From: JAVEYA01 sp034003745
GTDB taxonomy: Bacteria > Bacillota > Peptococcia > DRI-13 > PHAD01
Direction: 5' to 3'
DNA length: 26,552 nt
NCBI GenBank assembly: GCA_034003745.1
Contig: JAVEYA010000027.1
Location: forward strand, 1-26,552
Below, piece after piece: positions 1-7,542 of this stretch (its first letter is position 1; each line of letters opens with the position of its first letter). A program made the translations under genes and the position numbers. The notes beneath the pieces are model-generated. The model ran no database searches, was not told where the DNA came from, and worked only from the letters and a program-made list of their open reading frames with translations.

Positions 1-69
1 GGCGCCAGGCGCGTTTTAGTGGAGCTGGCTGAAAAAAGGCGGCTGGCGGAAAACCGGGATAAGGGGTGA
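1..69 (+). CDS. C-terminal end of an upstream gene (partial)
   Basis: Frame 1 is open from the window edge to a TGA at 67-69 and gives a 22-residue basic tail (GARRVLVELAEKRRLAENRD and two more residues). It stops four bases before the next ATG, so it looks like the end of a gene co-transcribed with the DUF951 gene. Too little is present to name it. Confidence 0.4.
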   Translation, partial: GARRVLVELAEKRRLAENRDKG

Positions 70-73
70 TATA

Positions 74-283
74 ATGGGACAGTATTATGTGGGCGATATT
101 GTTAAAATGAAAAAGAAACATCCCTGCGGCAATGATGATTGGGAAGTACTGCGTACCGGGATGGATTTTCGTCTTAAATGCATCAAATGCGCCCGGCAGG
201 TTTGGTTATCCCGCCCTGATTTCGAAAAATCAGTTAAAAAGCTAGTCGAAAGAGGGCCGGAAGTTCCTGCCGAAGAACAATGA
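74..283 (+). CDS. DUF951 family small protein (YyzM-like)
   Basis: A 69-residue protein with the hallmarks of DUF951 (B. subtilis YyzM family): a short beta-rich start (YYVGDIVKMKKKHPCGNDDW), then a CIKC pair. The cysteines of HPCG and CIKC could form a small metal site; that is inferred, and the molecular function of the family is unknown. An AAGGGGTGAT ribosome binding site at 61-70 fixes the ATG at 74. The gene directly precedes rpsF in many Firmicutes, as it does here, but rpsF has its own promoter in the gap. Family assignment is by motif recognition. Confidence 0.85.
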   Translation: MGQYYVGDIVKMKKKHPCGNDDWEVLRTGMDFRLKCIKCARQVWLSRPDFEKSVKKLVERGPEVPAEEQ

Positions 284-307
284 ACACCTCCCATTAGCGG
301 AAATAAT

Positions 308-336
308 TTGCATGAAAGAAGGATTTGTGCTATAAT
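308..336 (+). promoter_or_regulatory. Sigma-A type promoter for rpsF-ssb-rpsR
   Basis: TTGCAT (308-313) and TATAAT (331-336) are separated by exactly 17 bases, a near-consensus housekeeping promoter. Transcription should start near 343, leaving a leader of about 65 bases before rpsF. Confidence 0.8.
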
Positions 337-355
337 CTGCTGATGTAACGTCCCT

Positions 356-377
356 GCTCCATTTTAAAGAATGGAGC
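356..377 (+). promoter_or_regulatory. Hairpin in the rpsF leader, possible S6:S18 autoregulation site
   Basis: GCTCCATT (356-363) pairs perfectly with AATGGAGC (370-377) around a six-base loop, in the untranslated leader just upstream of the rpsF ribosome binding site. In many bacteria the S6:S18 complex represses its operon through a leader RNA. Position and operon fit, but I could not confirm the conserved bulged binding motif, so the role is inferred. Confidence 0.4.
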
Positions 378-408
378 CATAGACCAGAGGGAGGAGGTGA
401 GACTCAAG

Positions 409-708
409 ATGCGGAACTACGAATTGATGTACATCATCAAACCGGATCTCGACGAAGAAAAAACCCAAGCCGTGATTGACAAATTCAATGCGTTAATCAC
501 CGATAACGGCGGAGAAATCGTGACTGCCGACAAATGGGGCAAAAGACGTCTGGCGTATGAGATCAAAGACTATCGTGAAGGTGTCTACATCTTGGTCAAT
601 TTTAAGGGTGAGGTAGCAACAGCCCGCGAGGTTGACCGGATTATGAAGATTACTGACGATATACTCCGCTTCATGATTATTCTAAAAGATAATCCGGAAG
701 CCAATTAG
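409..708 (+). CDS. rpsF: 30S ribosomal protein S6
   Basis: Encodes S6, which binds 16S rRNA in the 30S platform as a partner of S18. The 99-residue protein starts MRNYELMYIIKPDLDEEK and contains the family pattern KWGKRRLAYEIKDYREGVY. The ATG at 409 is chosen over an in-frame GTG at 397 because AGGAGGTGA lies at 392-400, eight bases before 409, and the GTG is inside that ribosome binding site. It heads the classic rpsF-ssb-rpsR operon and is expressed from the promoter at 308-336. Confidence 0.97.
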   Translation: MRNYELMYIIKPDLDEEKTQAVIDKFNALITDNGGEIVTADKWGKRRLAYEIKDYREGVYILVNFKGEVATAREVDRIMKITDDILRFMIILKDNPEAN

Positions 709-719
709 GTGGTGTGATT

Positions 720-1112
720 ATGCTGAACCGTGTAATTTTAATCGGCCGGCTGACCAAAGACCCGGAATTGCGCTATACGCAAAGCGGTACTGCCGTGGCT
801 TCGTTCACGCTGGCGGTGGACCGCTCCAGAGCGAATCAGCAGGGTGAGCGGGAAACCGATTTTATCCCGATTGTGGTCTGGCAAAAGCAAGCGGAAAACT
901 GCGCCAATTTTATCGGCAAAGGCTCTCTGGTAGCTGTTGACGGCAGATTGCAGGTCAGAAGCTATGAGGATAGAGAAGGCCAACGCCGCTGGATGACGGA
1001 AGTCATCGCCGAAAATGTCCGCTTTCTGGACCGGCGCGAATCTTCCGGCGCTGCAGCCGCTAAAGGACTGGGTAGTGAAGTCGAATTCAGCGAAGATGAT
1101 ATTCCCTTTTAG
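720..1112 (+). CDS. ssb: Single-stranded DNA-binding protein
   Basis: SSB protects single-stranded DNA and recruits replication and repair proteins. The 130-residue product has the N-terminal OB fold (LNRVILIGRLTKDPELRY), conserved positions such as FIPIVVW and the ENCANFIGKGSLVAVDGRLQ segment, a short linker, and the acidic C-terminal docking tail ending DDIPF. The ATG at 720 is preceded by AGGTGG at 707-712; an upstream in-frame GTG at 714 overlaps that site and is unlikely to be used. It lies between rpsF and rpsR, the usual Firmicute order. Confidence 0.97.
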   Translation: MLNRVILIGRLTKDPELRYTQSGTAVASFTLAVDRSRANQQGERETDFIPIVVWQKQAENCANFIGKGSLVAVDGRLQVRSYEDREGQRRWMTEVIAENVRFLDRRESSGAAAAKGLGSEVEFSEDDIPF

Positions 1113-1143
1113 GTAAACATTTTAGGTCAAAGGAGGGAACGCT

Positions 1144-1374
1144 TTGAGACAGGACAAGGGTCGTCGCCCGCGCAAAAAAGTATGCAGTTTTTGCGTGGAT
1201 AAAGTAGAACATATAGATTATAAAGAACTGGGAAGGCTGCGCAAATACATTACGGAAAGAGGCAAAATTTTGCCTCGCCGCATTTCCGGCAATTGCGCCA
1301 AGCATCAGCGCCAATTGACCATAGCCGTGAAAAGAGCCAGAAATGTCGCCTTGTTGCCTTTTACAGCAGAATAG
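1144..1374 (+). CDS. rpsR: 30S ribosomal protein S18
   Basis: S18 pairs with S6 on the 30S platform. The 76-residue protein shows the family core: basic start (RRPRKKVCSFC), IDYKELGRLRKYITERGKIL, PRRISGNCAKHQRQL, and AVKRARNVALLPF. The only sensible start is a TTG at 1144, seven bases after AGGAGG at 1131-1136. The CSFC and NCAKH motifs suggest the zinc-type (C+) paralogue rather than a C- form, although only some of the expected cysteines are present. It is the last gene of the operon and a strong terminator follows. Confidence 0.96.
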   Translation: MRQDKGRRPRKKVCSFCVDKVEHIDYKELGRLRKYITERGKILPRRISGNCAKHQRQLTIAVKRARNVALLPFTAE

Positions 1375-1391
1375 ATACGCAGTTGATTAAA

Positions 1392-1421
1392 GGGGAGCCT
1401 TAGGCTCCCTGTTATTTTTTT
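1392..1421 (+). terminator. Terminator after rpsR
   Basis: GGGAGCC (1393-1399) and GGCTCCC (1403-1409) form a tight stem with a TTA loop, followed by TGTTATTTTTTT. It ends the rpsF-ssb-rpsR transcript. Confidence 0.88.
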
Positions 1422-1503
1422 GCGTCAGCGGATAAAGGAATTTTGTTTTTTTAAGTAGAATAGATTATGGGGTAAACAATAAGCTGGGAAACGGGAGGAA
1501 ATC

Positions 1504-1812
1504 ATGCCGGGACCGGAGTTCGATATCGTTAAAAACATAGAGGCTTTGGAGTGGACCAAGGCGGAACTGGTAGGTTCCTTATCCCGTCTGTTCAAAGCGC
1601 TCCTGAAGGGCGAGGCGGAGAGCATCCTGGATTCTCTGGCGCTTTTGATCATCAACTGCTATTTATTATTGAAAAGAACAGGTTTGAATTTCGGACAGCT
1701 GGAAATGCGTGTCTGTGAGAAGACGACAGAGCTCCTGTCGGCAGGGCACCCGCTGGAGGAAGGATATAAAGACCTGTCTTCTTTAAAAAGCTATTTAGAT
1801 TTGAAGAGGTGA
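1504..1812 (+). CDS. MazG-like family protein
   Basis: A 102-residue all-helical protein resembling the MazG-like family (PF12643, all-alpha NTP pyrophosphohydrolase superfamily): IEALEWTKAELVGSLSRLFKAL, then ILDSLALLIINCYLLLKRTG. MazG enzymes hydrolyse NTPs with a metal held by an EExxE...ExxD pattern. I do not see a full set of those acidic residues, so catalytic activity is doubtful. The family is often found between rpsR and yybS in Desulfitobacterium-type genomes, supporting the name. The stop at 1810-1812 overlaps the ribosome binding site of yybS, so the two are co-translated. Confidence 0.75.
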   Translation: MPGPEFDIVKNIEALEWTKAELVGSLSRLFKALLKGEAESILDSLALLIINCYLLLKRTGLNFGQLEMRVCEKTTELLSAGHPLEEGYKDLSSLKSYLDLKR

Positions 1813-1820
1813 CCGGATAA

Positions 1821-2792
1821 GTGAATGTCTCTTCCAGAACCAGGGCTGTCGCAGAGGGAGGACTGATGGCGGTATTTACCGCTATCCTGGCTGCAGCCGG
1901 GCTGTATATTCCATTGATGCAGTTCGTGGTTTTTTTTGTCTGGACCATTCCCAGCGTGCTGGTAATTGTGCGGCATGGCTTGATGACGGGGCTGGTTTCT
2001 CTGACAGCGGCCACATTGCTGATATTTATGCTGGCCGGACCGGTTAGCGCCATCATGGCGGCTATTCAAATCGGTTCTCTGGCGGTAATTTACGGTATTG
2101 CTTTCCGCCGCGGCTGGAAGGCGGGGGCGGCCTTGTTTTCGGGTGCGGCGATTATGATGGTTTCGACGCTGTTGTTGTATTATCTGGTCTTTATCATTAC
2201 CGGAATCAACAACCTTGATATTGCTTCCCAATTACAGGAAGCCCTTGAACCAACCATTCAGATGTATAAGGATATTGGCTTAATTAACCCGGAAAAGGGC
2301 GTCACTGAAGAAGGCGTCCGGCAAATCATGCAGGGATATTTCCAATCCTTCACTTTTTTCTTTCCGGGTATGTTTGCCCTGTCCGGGGCGGTTTCTGCTT
2401 TTCTGACCTTCTTTGCTTCTCAGAAAATATTGCGCCGCTTTCAGATTGAGATCAACAGCCTCCCGCCTTTTCGTCTCTGGCGTCTGCCCTGGTGGATTAT
2501 CTGGGGTCTGATTGCCGGCCTGATTTGCAATGTGGGCGGGATGCATTGGGGCATGGAGACTTTAAGCAAAATAGGCAGCAATATTGTGATAATCTATGTA
2601 GTTGTCCTTTTTGTGCTGGGACTTTCCACCCTTTGTTTCTTTCTGCGCAAATACCTGGGTGAAGACTTGGTTTCCCGGGTGATGCTGCCGCTCATTATCT
2701 TTTTCTTGGCGCCGTACTCCGTAATTACTTTAGCGGTTGTCGGTTTGGTGGACCTCTTCTTTAATTATCGGCGCTTTTCCGGGGTAACCTAA
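1821..2792 (+). CDS. yybS: YybS family membrane protein (DUF2232)
   Basis: A 323-residue integral membrane protein with about eight hydrophobic segments: three or four near residues 10-110, a soluble stretch around 130-185 with NPEKGVTEEGVRQIM, then four more to the C terminus, ending in the typical LFFNYRR. It matches the DUF2232/YybS family found next to gdpP and rplI in Firmicutes; its function is unknown, although the fold resembles substrate-binding components of ECF-type transporters. The start is a GTG at 1821 behind GAGGTG at 1806-1811, as the nearby ATG is out of frame. Confidence 0.88.
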   Translation: MNVSSRTRAVAEGGLMAVFTAILAAAGLYIPLMQFVVFFVWTIPSVLVIVRHGLMTGLVSLTAATLLIFMLAGPVSAIMAAIQIGSLAVIYGIAFRRGWKAGAALFSGAAIMMVSTLLLYYLVFIITGINNLDIASQLQEALEPTIQMYKDIGLINPEKGVTEEGVRQIMQGYFQSFTFFFPGMFALSGAVSAFLTFFASQKILRRFQIEINSLPPFRLWRLPWWIIWGLIAGLICNVGGMHWGMETLSKIGSNIVIIYVVVLFVLGLSTLCFFLRKYLGEDLVSRVMLPLIIFFLAPYSVITLAVVGLVDLFFNYRRFSGVT

Positions 2793-2794
2793 AG

Positions 2795-3829
2795 ATGAAA
2801 ACCCGGTACAGGGAGTGTCCCCGGATGTACTATAAGCGAGACAAGAGCAAAGAAATGTCCCAGACCCTGCGGGAGATGATCGGGCAAGCGACCCAGGTTG
2901 TGATTGCCGGGCATGAGATGGCCGACAACGACAGCTTGGGCGCCTCCTTTGGCTTGGCCAGGGCAGCGGTTTGTTCAGGGAAAAAGGCCTGGATCATTAT
3001 TGATGAGTATAACCAGGCCCTGGAACGATTGCTGAAGGTATACCCGAGTGAGGATTTCCCGGGAAATATGATCAAGGTCCGTGAGGCCGAAGCTAAAATG
3101 GATGACCGGACGCTCTTGTTGATTGTCGATACCCACAAACCCTCGCTCCTGCCCAGTAAAAAGCTGCCGGAACTGGCGGCGCAGACGGTAATTATAGACC
3201 ATCACCGCCGCAGTGAAGAAATAATTCCCGCTTCCTTGATCCATCTGGACGACCAGGCTTCTTCCGCCTCGGAGCTGGTTGCGGAACTGTTGCGGCATCT
3301 GGGCAGGCAAGTGTCCCTTGCTCCGGCGGAAGCCACCGCCTTATTGGCAGGAATCACCGTGGACACGAAATATTTTATGCTGCAGACGAGAGCCCGGACC
3401 TTCGGGGCAGCCGCCTGGCTGCGCCGGAGGGGAGCGGACCCGGCAGTGGTGCGGATGCTGTTGAGCGATGATACCGCTACAGCGATCAAAAAAGCCGAAG
3501 TGATCCGCAATATGAAGATACTCTATGGTAAAATTGCCTTTGGTTCGTATCCGGAAAAAACCCACGACGCGCAGTTGATGGCGGCCAAGACGGCGGATAG
3601 CATGCTGAATATCGGTAACATCAGCGCGTCTTTTGTTCTCTGGCCCTATGATGAAGGGGTGGCCGTCAGCGCCCGTTCCAATGGCGAGATCAATGTCCTG
3701 GAGATTATGGAAGAACTAGGCGGCGGCGGACACTATAATGTAGCCGCAGCGAGAGTTGACGCTTCCCTGGCCGCTGTGGAAGAACGCCTGCGGCAAGTGT
3801 TGGAGAACCGGTTTTACGCCAAAGTATGA
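2795..3829 (+). CDS. DHH-DHHA1 phosphodiesterase, GdpP-like without its membrane/PAS/GGDEF half
   Basis: The 344-residue protein matches the catalytic half of GdpP, which cleaves the second messenger c-di-AMP to pApA. Visible motifs are HEMADNDSLGA, DTHKPSLL, DHHRRS and ADSMLNIGN, and the DHHA1 motif GGGGHYNVAAAR near the C terminus. All acidic and histidine ligands for the two metals look intact. Full GdpP is about 650-680 residues with two membrane helices, PAS and a degenerate GGDEF domain; here only about 35 residues precede the DHH core. A second ATG at 2825 has a better ribosome binding site (GGGAG at 2812-2816) and may be the true start. The order yybS-gdpP-rplI is conserved. A pApA- or nanoRNA-specific (NrnA/DhhP-like) role is possible. 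Confidence 0.82.
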   Translation: MKTRYRECPRMYYKRDKSKEMSQTLREMIGQATQVVIAGHEMADNDSLGASFGLARAAVCSGKKAWIIIDEYNQALERLLKVYPSEDFPGNMIKVREAEAKMDDRTLLLIVDTHKPSLLPSKKLPELAAQTVIIDHHRRSEEIIPASLIHLDDQASSASELVAELLRHLGRQVSLAPAEATALLAGITVDTKYFMLQTRARTFGAAAWLRRRGADPAVVRMLLSDDTATAIKKAEVIRNMKILYGKIAFGSYPEKTHDAQLMAAKTADSMLNIGNISASFVLWPYDEGVAVSARSNGEINVLEIMEELGGGGHYNVAAARVDASLAAVEERLRQVLENRFYAKV

Positions 3830-3847
3830 GTTGAGGAGGGAATCTGG

Positions 3848-4294
3848 ATGAAAGTTGTATTAATCAGTGATGTTAAAGGTACCGGTAAAAAAGGCGAGGT
3901 TATCAATGTCTCGGAAGGATACGCGAGAAATTTCCTATTGCCCAAAGGCGTGGCCATCGAAGCCTCGGAGAAGAACCTGAAAGAACTGGCGCGGCAAAAA
4001 GCCGGAGAAGACAGGAAAAAAGCCGAAGAACTGGCCCAGGCCAAGAGCCTCAAGGAAAAGCTGGATAAAATTGAGTTAAATATCGCAGTGAAGTCCGGGG
4101 AAGGCGGGCGTCTTTTTGGCGCCATTACCGCCAAAGATATCGGTGAGACCCTGGAAAAGCTGCACGGACTGAACATCGATAAACGGAAAATAGAGATAGG
4201 AGCGCCCATTAAAACCTTGGGTGAACATCTGGTTCATATTAAACTGCACCCGCAGGTATCCGCGGAAATAAAAGTGCAGATTACCGCGGAATGA
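3848..4294 (+). CDS. rplI: 50S ribosomal protein L9
   Basis: L9 binds 23S rRNA near the L1 stalk and helps maintain reading frame. The 148-residue length is typical. The N-terminal domain starts MKVVLISDVKGTGKKGEV and has the YARNFLLPKG signature near residue 25; a charged connecting helix (residues about 40-75) leads to the C-terminal domain with GRLFGAITAKDI. The ATG at 3848 is eight bases after AGGAGGG. It lies between the DHH gene and dnaB, the usual order. Confidence 0.97.
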   Translation: MKVVLISDVKGTGKKGEVINVSEGYARNFLLPKGVAIEASEKNLKELARQKAGEDRKKAEELAQAKSLKEKLDKIELNIAVKSGEGGRLFGAITAKDIGETLEKLHGLNIDKRKIEIGAPIKTLGEHLVHIKLHPQVSAEIKVQITAE

Positions 4295-4336
4295 ACGGCT
4301 TTTTAAAAGAAAGCCTTGGCGTGAGGTGGGGAGAGA

Positions 4337-5680
4337 ATGAGTGTTTTACTGGAAAAGATACCGCCGCATAACCTGGAAGCGGAGCAGGCTGTACTGGGCT
4401 CCATGATGATTGACCGGGAAGCCGTTTACGCGGCGGCGGAGAATCTGGCGCCCGAGGATTTTTATAAAGAAGCCCATCAGCTTATTTACGGTGTTTTTCA
4501 GACGCTGGAGGCCAGAGGCGAACCCATCGATATGATTGTGCTCACGGAAGAGCTGCGTAAGAGCAACAACCTGGAAAAAGTCGGCGGAATCAGTTACGTC
4601 GCCACCTTGGCCAATACGGTGCCGACCGCGGCCAATGTGCGGCGCTATGCCGAAATCGTGGAGGAAAAGGCGATTCTGCGCAAGCTGATTCGTTTCTCCA
4701 CCCAGATCACCAGCCGCTGTTATGAGGACCAGGAAGAGACTAAAATCCTCTTGGACAATGCGGAGAAAATGATTCTGGATATTGCCTCAAATAAGAATTC
4801 GGAAGGCCTCGTCTCCATCAAACAGGTCTTGAACGACACCCTGGAAAAGATTGAATATTTATCCTCTCAAAGAGGCAATATTACGGGAGTTCCTTCTTTC
4901 TTTACGGATTTGGACCGGATGACTTCCGGCTGGCAGAATTCCGATTTGATTATCCTGGCGGCTCGCCCGGCCATGGGGAAAACCACCTTCGGCCTGAATA
5001 TCGCCTATAACGCGGCGGCCAAAGCCCAGCTGCCCGTGGCGGTTTTCAGCCTGGAGATGTCACGGGAACAGCTGGTGCAGAGATTAATCAGCTCGGAAGC
5101 AATGATCGACCAGCACAAATTAAGAACGGGGCGCCTGGGGGATGAGGAGTGGCTGCGGTTGACCAAAGCCGCCCAGCCCTTGTCGACGGCGCAGATTTAC
5201 ATAGACGACAATCCCATGATTACCGTATTGGATTTACGCTCAAAAGCCCGCCGGCTCAAAGCCGAAAAAGGTCTGAGCCTGATCGTGATCGATTACCTGC
5301 AGCTGATTCAGGTCTCCAGCCGCAGAAATGAAAACCGGCAGCAGGAAATATCGGAGATCTCCCGCTCCTTAAAAGCGCTGGCCAGGGAACTGGACATTCC
5401 GATCCTCGCTATTTCCCAGCTGTCCCGGGCCGTGGAACAGACCCATGAAAAAAGGCCGGCCTTAAGCCATCTGCGCGAATCGGGAGCCCTGGAGCAGGAT
5501 GCCGATTTGGTCATGTTTATTTATCGGGACGACTACTATAATCCCGACTCCGAGAAGCCCGGCATCGCCGAGATCATCCTGGCCAAACACCGCAATGGCC
5601 CTACCGGCTTCGTAGAGTTGGGCTTCATCAAAGAATTTACCAAATTTGTGAATCTGGAAAAATATCATACACCGGATTAA
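4337..5680 (+). CDS. dnaB: Replicative DNA helicase DnaB (DnaC in Bacillus nomenclature)
   Basis: The hexameric helicase that unwinds the replication fork. The 447-residue protein has the primase-interacting N-terminal domain (IPPHNLEAEQAVLGSMMID at residues 8-26), a linker around 150-190, and a RecA-type motor with Walker A ARPAMGKTT (about residues 209-217), Walker B IVIDYLQLI (about 315-323), and HLRESGALEQDAD with the arginine-finger region after it. Length and motifs are complete and no intein is present. The ATG at 4337 follows AGGTGGGGAG. It lies 42 bases after rplI and is followed by purA. Confidence 0.97.
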   Translation: MSVLLEKIPPHNLEAEQAVLGSMMIDREAVYAAAENLAPEDFYKEAHQLIYGVFQTLEARGEPIDMIVLTEELRKSNNLEKVGGISYVATLANTVPTAANVRRYAEIVEEKAILRKLIRFSTQITSRCYEDQEETKILLDNAEKMILDIASNKNSEGLVSIKQVLNDTLEKIEYLSSQRGNITGVPSFFTDLDRMTSGWQNSDLIILAARPAMGKTTFGLNIAYNAAAKAQLPVAVFSLEMSREQLVQRLISSEAMIDQHKLRTGRLGDEEWLRLTKAAQPLSTAQIYIDDNPMITVLDLRSKARRLKAEKGLSLIVIDYLQLIQVSSRRNENRQQEISEISRSLKALARELDIPILAISQLSRAVEQTHEKRPALSHLRESGALEQDADLVMFIYRDDYYNPDSEKPGIAEIILAKHRNGPTGFVELGFIKEFTKFVNLEKYHTPD

Positions 5681-5715
5681 TCAGGACAAACTAGTATCGA
5701 GGAGAGTGATGGATA

Positions 5716-7002
5716 ATGCCCGCAGTTGTATTGATCGGCAGCCAATGGGGAGATGAAGGCAAAGGCAAAATCACCGACTTTTTGGCCGAAAAAGCGGACC
5801 TGGTGGTCCGTTATCAGGGAGGAAACAATGCCGGCCATACCGTCGTGGTCGATGATCGGGAATTTAAATTGCACCTGATTCCCTCGGGAATTCTGTATCC
5901 CGGCAACACCTGCGTTATCGGCAACGGCGTAGTGATAGACCCGCAGGTTCTGGTGGAAGAACTGGACTACCTGGAAAAGTCCGGCGTCTCCACGGAGAAT
6001 TTGAAGCTGTCCTCACGCGCGCATCTGATTATGCCTTACCATATCCGCCTGGATGAACTGGAAGAAGAACGCAAGGGCGCCAATAAGATTGGGACGACAC
6101 GCCGGGGCATCGGCCCGGCCTATATGGACAAAGCAGCCCGGACAGGCCTGCGCCTGGTGGATTTGTTGGATGAAGAGGAGTTTGCCGCCCGCTTAAAACG
6201 GAACCTGGAAGAAAAAAATAATCTTCTGCAGAAGATTTACGATACCGAAGGGTTCGATTTTGAGGAAGTTTTTCAGCAGTATCGCGGCTATCTGCCGAGA
6301 ATTGAGAAATATATCACCGATACCTCGGTCATCATCCATCAATTTCTCTCTGCCAAAAAGAATGTTCTCTTCGAAGGCGCCCAAGGAACGCTTCTGGATA
6401 TGGATCACGGCACCTACCCCTACGTCACCAGCTCCCATCCGGTGGCCGGGGCGGCCTGCATCGGTGCGGGCGTAGGACCCAGCGAAATCAATAAGACCAT
6501 CGGCGTGGTCAAAGCCTATACCACCCGGGTGGGGGAAGGACCTTTCCCCACGGAACTGTCCGGGGAAGTGGGTGAATTTATCCGGGAGCAGGGCCAGGAA
6601 TACGGCACCACTACCGGTCGGGCGCGCCGCTGCGGCTGGCTGGACACCGTTATCCTGCGCTATGCCGCGCGAATTAACGGCTTAAACAGCATTGCCGTCA
6701 CCAAGCTGGATGTTTTGGACCAGCTCGAGACGATCAAAATTTGCACGGCTTATGAATACCGCGGGGAGATTCTGACGGAGTTCCCGGCCAGCCTGAAAGT
6801 TCTGGCCGAATGCAAACCCATCTATGAGGAATTGGCAGGCTGGCAGAGCGATACCTCCTTGGTCAAAAAATATGAGGATCTCCCGGCTAAGACCAAGGTC
6901 TATCTGGAGCGACTGTGTGAACTGATTCACGTGCCGGCGTCGATTATCGCCGTTGGTCCGAAACGTGAGCAGACCATTGTACGGGAAAAAATCTTTGCCT
7001 GA
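5716..7002 (+). CDS. purA: Adenylosuccinate synthetase
   Basis: Joins IMP and aspartate using GTP, the first committed step from IMP to AMP. The 428-residue enzyme carries GSQWGDEGKGKITDFL (GTP loop and catalytic Asp, residues 7-22), QGGNNAGHT with the catalytic His, TTRRGIGPAYMDK, the DMDHGTYPYVTSS segment, TRVGEGPFPTE, and TTTGRARRCGWLD (aspartate loop). It is full length and looks functional. A GGAGAG ribosome binding site precedes the ATG. Cytoplasmic and housekeeping; it ends the block that starts with rpsF. Confidence 0.97.
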   Translation: MPAVVLIGSQWGDEGKGKITDFLAEKADLVVRYQGGNNAGHTVVVDDREFKLHLIPSGILYPGNTCVIGNGVVIDPQVLVEELDYLEKSGVSTENLKLSSRAHLIMPYHIRLDELEEERKGANKIGTTRRGIGPAYMDKAARTGLRLVDLLDEEEFAARLKRNLEEKNNLLQKIYDTEGFDFEEVFQQYRGYLPRIEKYITDTSVIIHQFLSAKKNVLFEGAQGTLLDMDHGTYPYVTSSHPVAGAACIGAGVGPSEINKTIGVVKAYTTRVGEGPFPTELSGEVGEFIREQGQEYGTTTGRARRCGWLDTVILRYAARINGLNSIAVTKLDVLDQLETIKICTAYEYRGEILTEFPASLKVLAECKPIYEELAGWQSDTSLVKKYEDLPAKTKVYLERLCELIHVPASIIAVGPKREQTIVREKIFA

Positions 7003-7010
7003 TTTTTTTG

Positions 7011-7040
7011 TTGACACAACCGAAAGTATCCTGTTATTAT
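7011..7040 (+). promoter_or_regulatory. Promoter of the tRNA operon
   Basis: A consensus TTGACA (7011-7016) and TATTAT (7035-7040) are separated by 18 bases, about 50 bases before the first tRNA. An A/T-rich hairpin over the end of purA (AAAAAATC/GATTTTTT, 6986-7008) just upstream may stop read-through. Confidence 0.75.
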
Positions 7041-7086
7041 ATACAGGTGTGACTCCAAAAATAAAGGTTACACCTTGTTTTATCAA

Positions 7087-7162
7087 GAGCCATTAGCTCA
7101 GTTGGTAGAGCACCTGACTTTTAATCAGGGTGTCCCGCGTTCGAGTCGCGGATGGCTCACCA
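7087..7162 (+). tRNA. tRNA-Lys (anticodon TTT)
   Basis: Acceptor GAGCCAT pairs with ATGGCTC, followed by A and an encoded CCA. The D arm is GCTC/GAGC, the anticodon arm CCTGA-CTTTTAA-TCAGG gives TTT, and the T loop is TTCGAGT. First of four tandem tRNAs. Confidence 0.97.
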
Positions 7163-7169
7163 TTTTTAT

Positions 7170-7244
7170 GGCCCGGTGGTCAAGCGGTTAAGACACGGCC
7201 CTTTCAAGGCTGTAACACGGGTTCGATTCCCGTCCGGGTCACCA
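7170..7244 (+). tRNA. tRNA-Glu (anticodon TTC)
   Basis: Acceptor GGCCCGG pairs with CCGGGTC (one G-T pair), with encoded CCA. The anticodon arm CGGCC-CTTTCAA-GGCTG gives TTC; the T arm is CGGG-TTCGATT-CCCG. It starts seven bases after tRNA-Lys. Confidence 0.96.
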
Positions 7245-7247
7245 TAG

Positions 7248-7323
<76 letters not shown>

Positions 7324-7339
7324 ATTTTGAATAATATGT

Positions 7340-7416
7340 GGAGCTGTGGTGTAGTGGCCTAACATGCCTGCCTGTCACGCAGGAGATCGCGGGTTCGACT
7401 CCCGTCAGCTCCGCCA
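7340..7416 (+). tRNA. tRNA-Asp (anticodon GTC)
   Basis: Acceptor GGAGCTG pairs with CAGCTCC, discriminator G, encoded CCA. The anticodon arm CCTGC-CTGTCAC-GCAGG gives GTC. Last tRNA of the operon. Confidence 0.97.
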
Positions 7417-7439
7417 CTAACTTTAAAACAAAACAAACG

Positions 7440-7470
7440 CCGCACGGTCTAAGCCGTGGGGTCTTTTTTT
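7440..7470 (+). terminator. Terminator of the tRNA operon
   Basis: CACGG (7443-7447) pairs with CCGTG (7454-7458), extended by two C-G pairs across one mismatch, then GTC and seven T. It lies 24 bases after tRNA-Asp. Confidence 0.8.
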
Positions 7471-7488
7471 GGGCTTGCCAAAAACAAG

Positions 7489-7518
7489 TTGAAATATCGG
7501 AGCATTCTGCTGTATAAT
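7489..7518 (+). promoter_or_regulatory. Promoter of the RarD-type gene
   Basis: TTGAAA (7489-7494) and a consensus TATAAT (7513-7518) with an 18-base spacer, directly after the tRNA terminator. Transcription would start near 7525, about 20-27 bases before the gene. Confidence 0.75.
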
Positions 7519-7542
7519 AGCGAAAATATAAAAAATTAGGTC

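Noticed and set aside
4297..4315. GGCTTT/AAAGCC hairpin between rplI and dnaB as a terminator
   Set aside because: The stem is six pairs and no T-run follows; dnaB has no promoter of its own here, so read-through is more likely.
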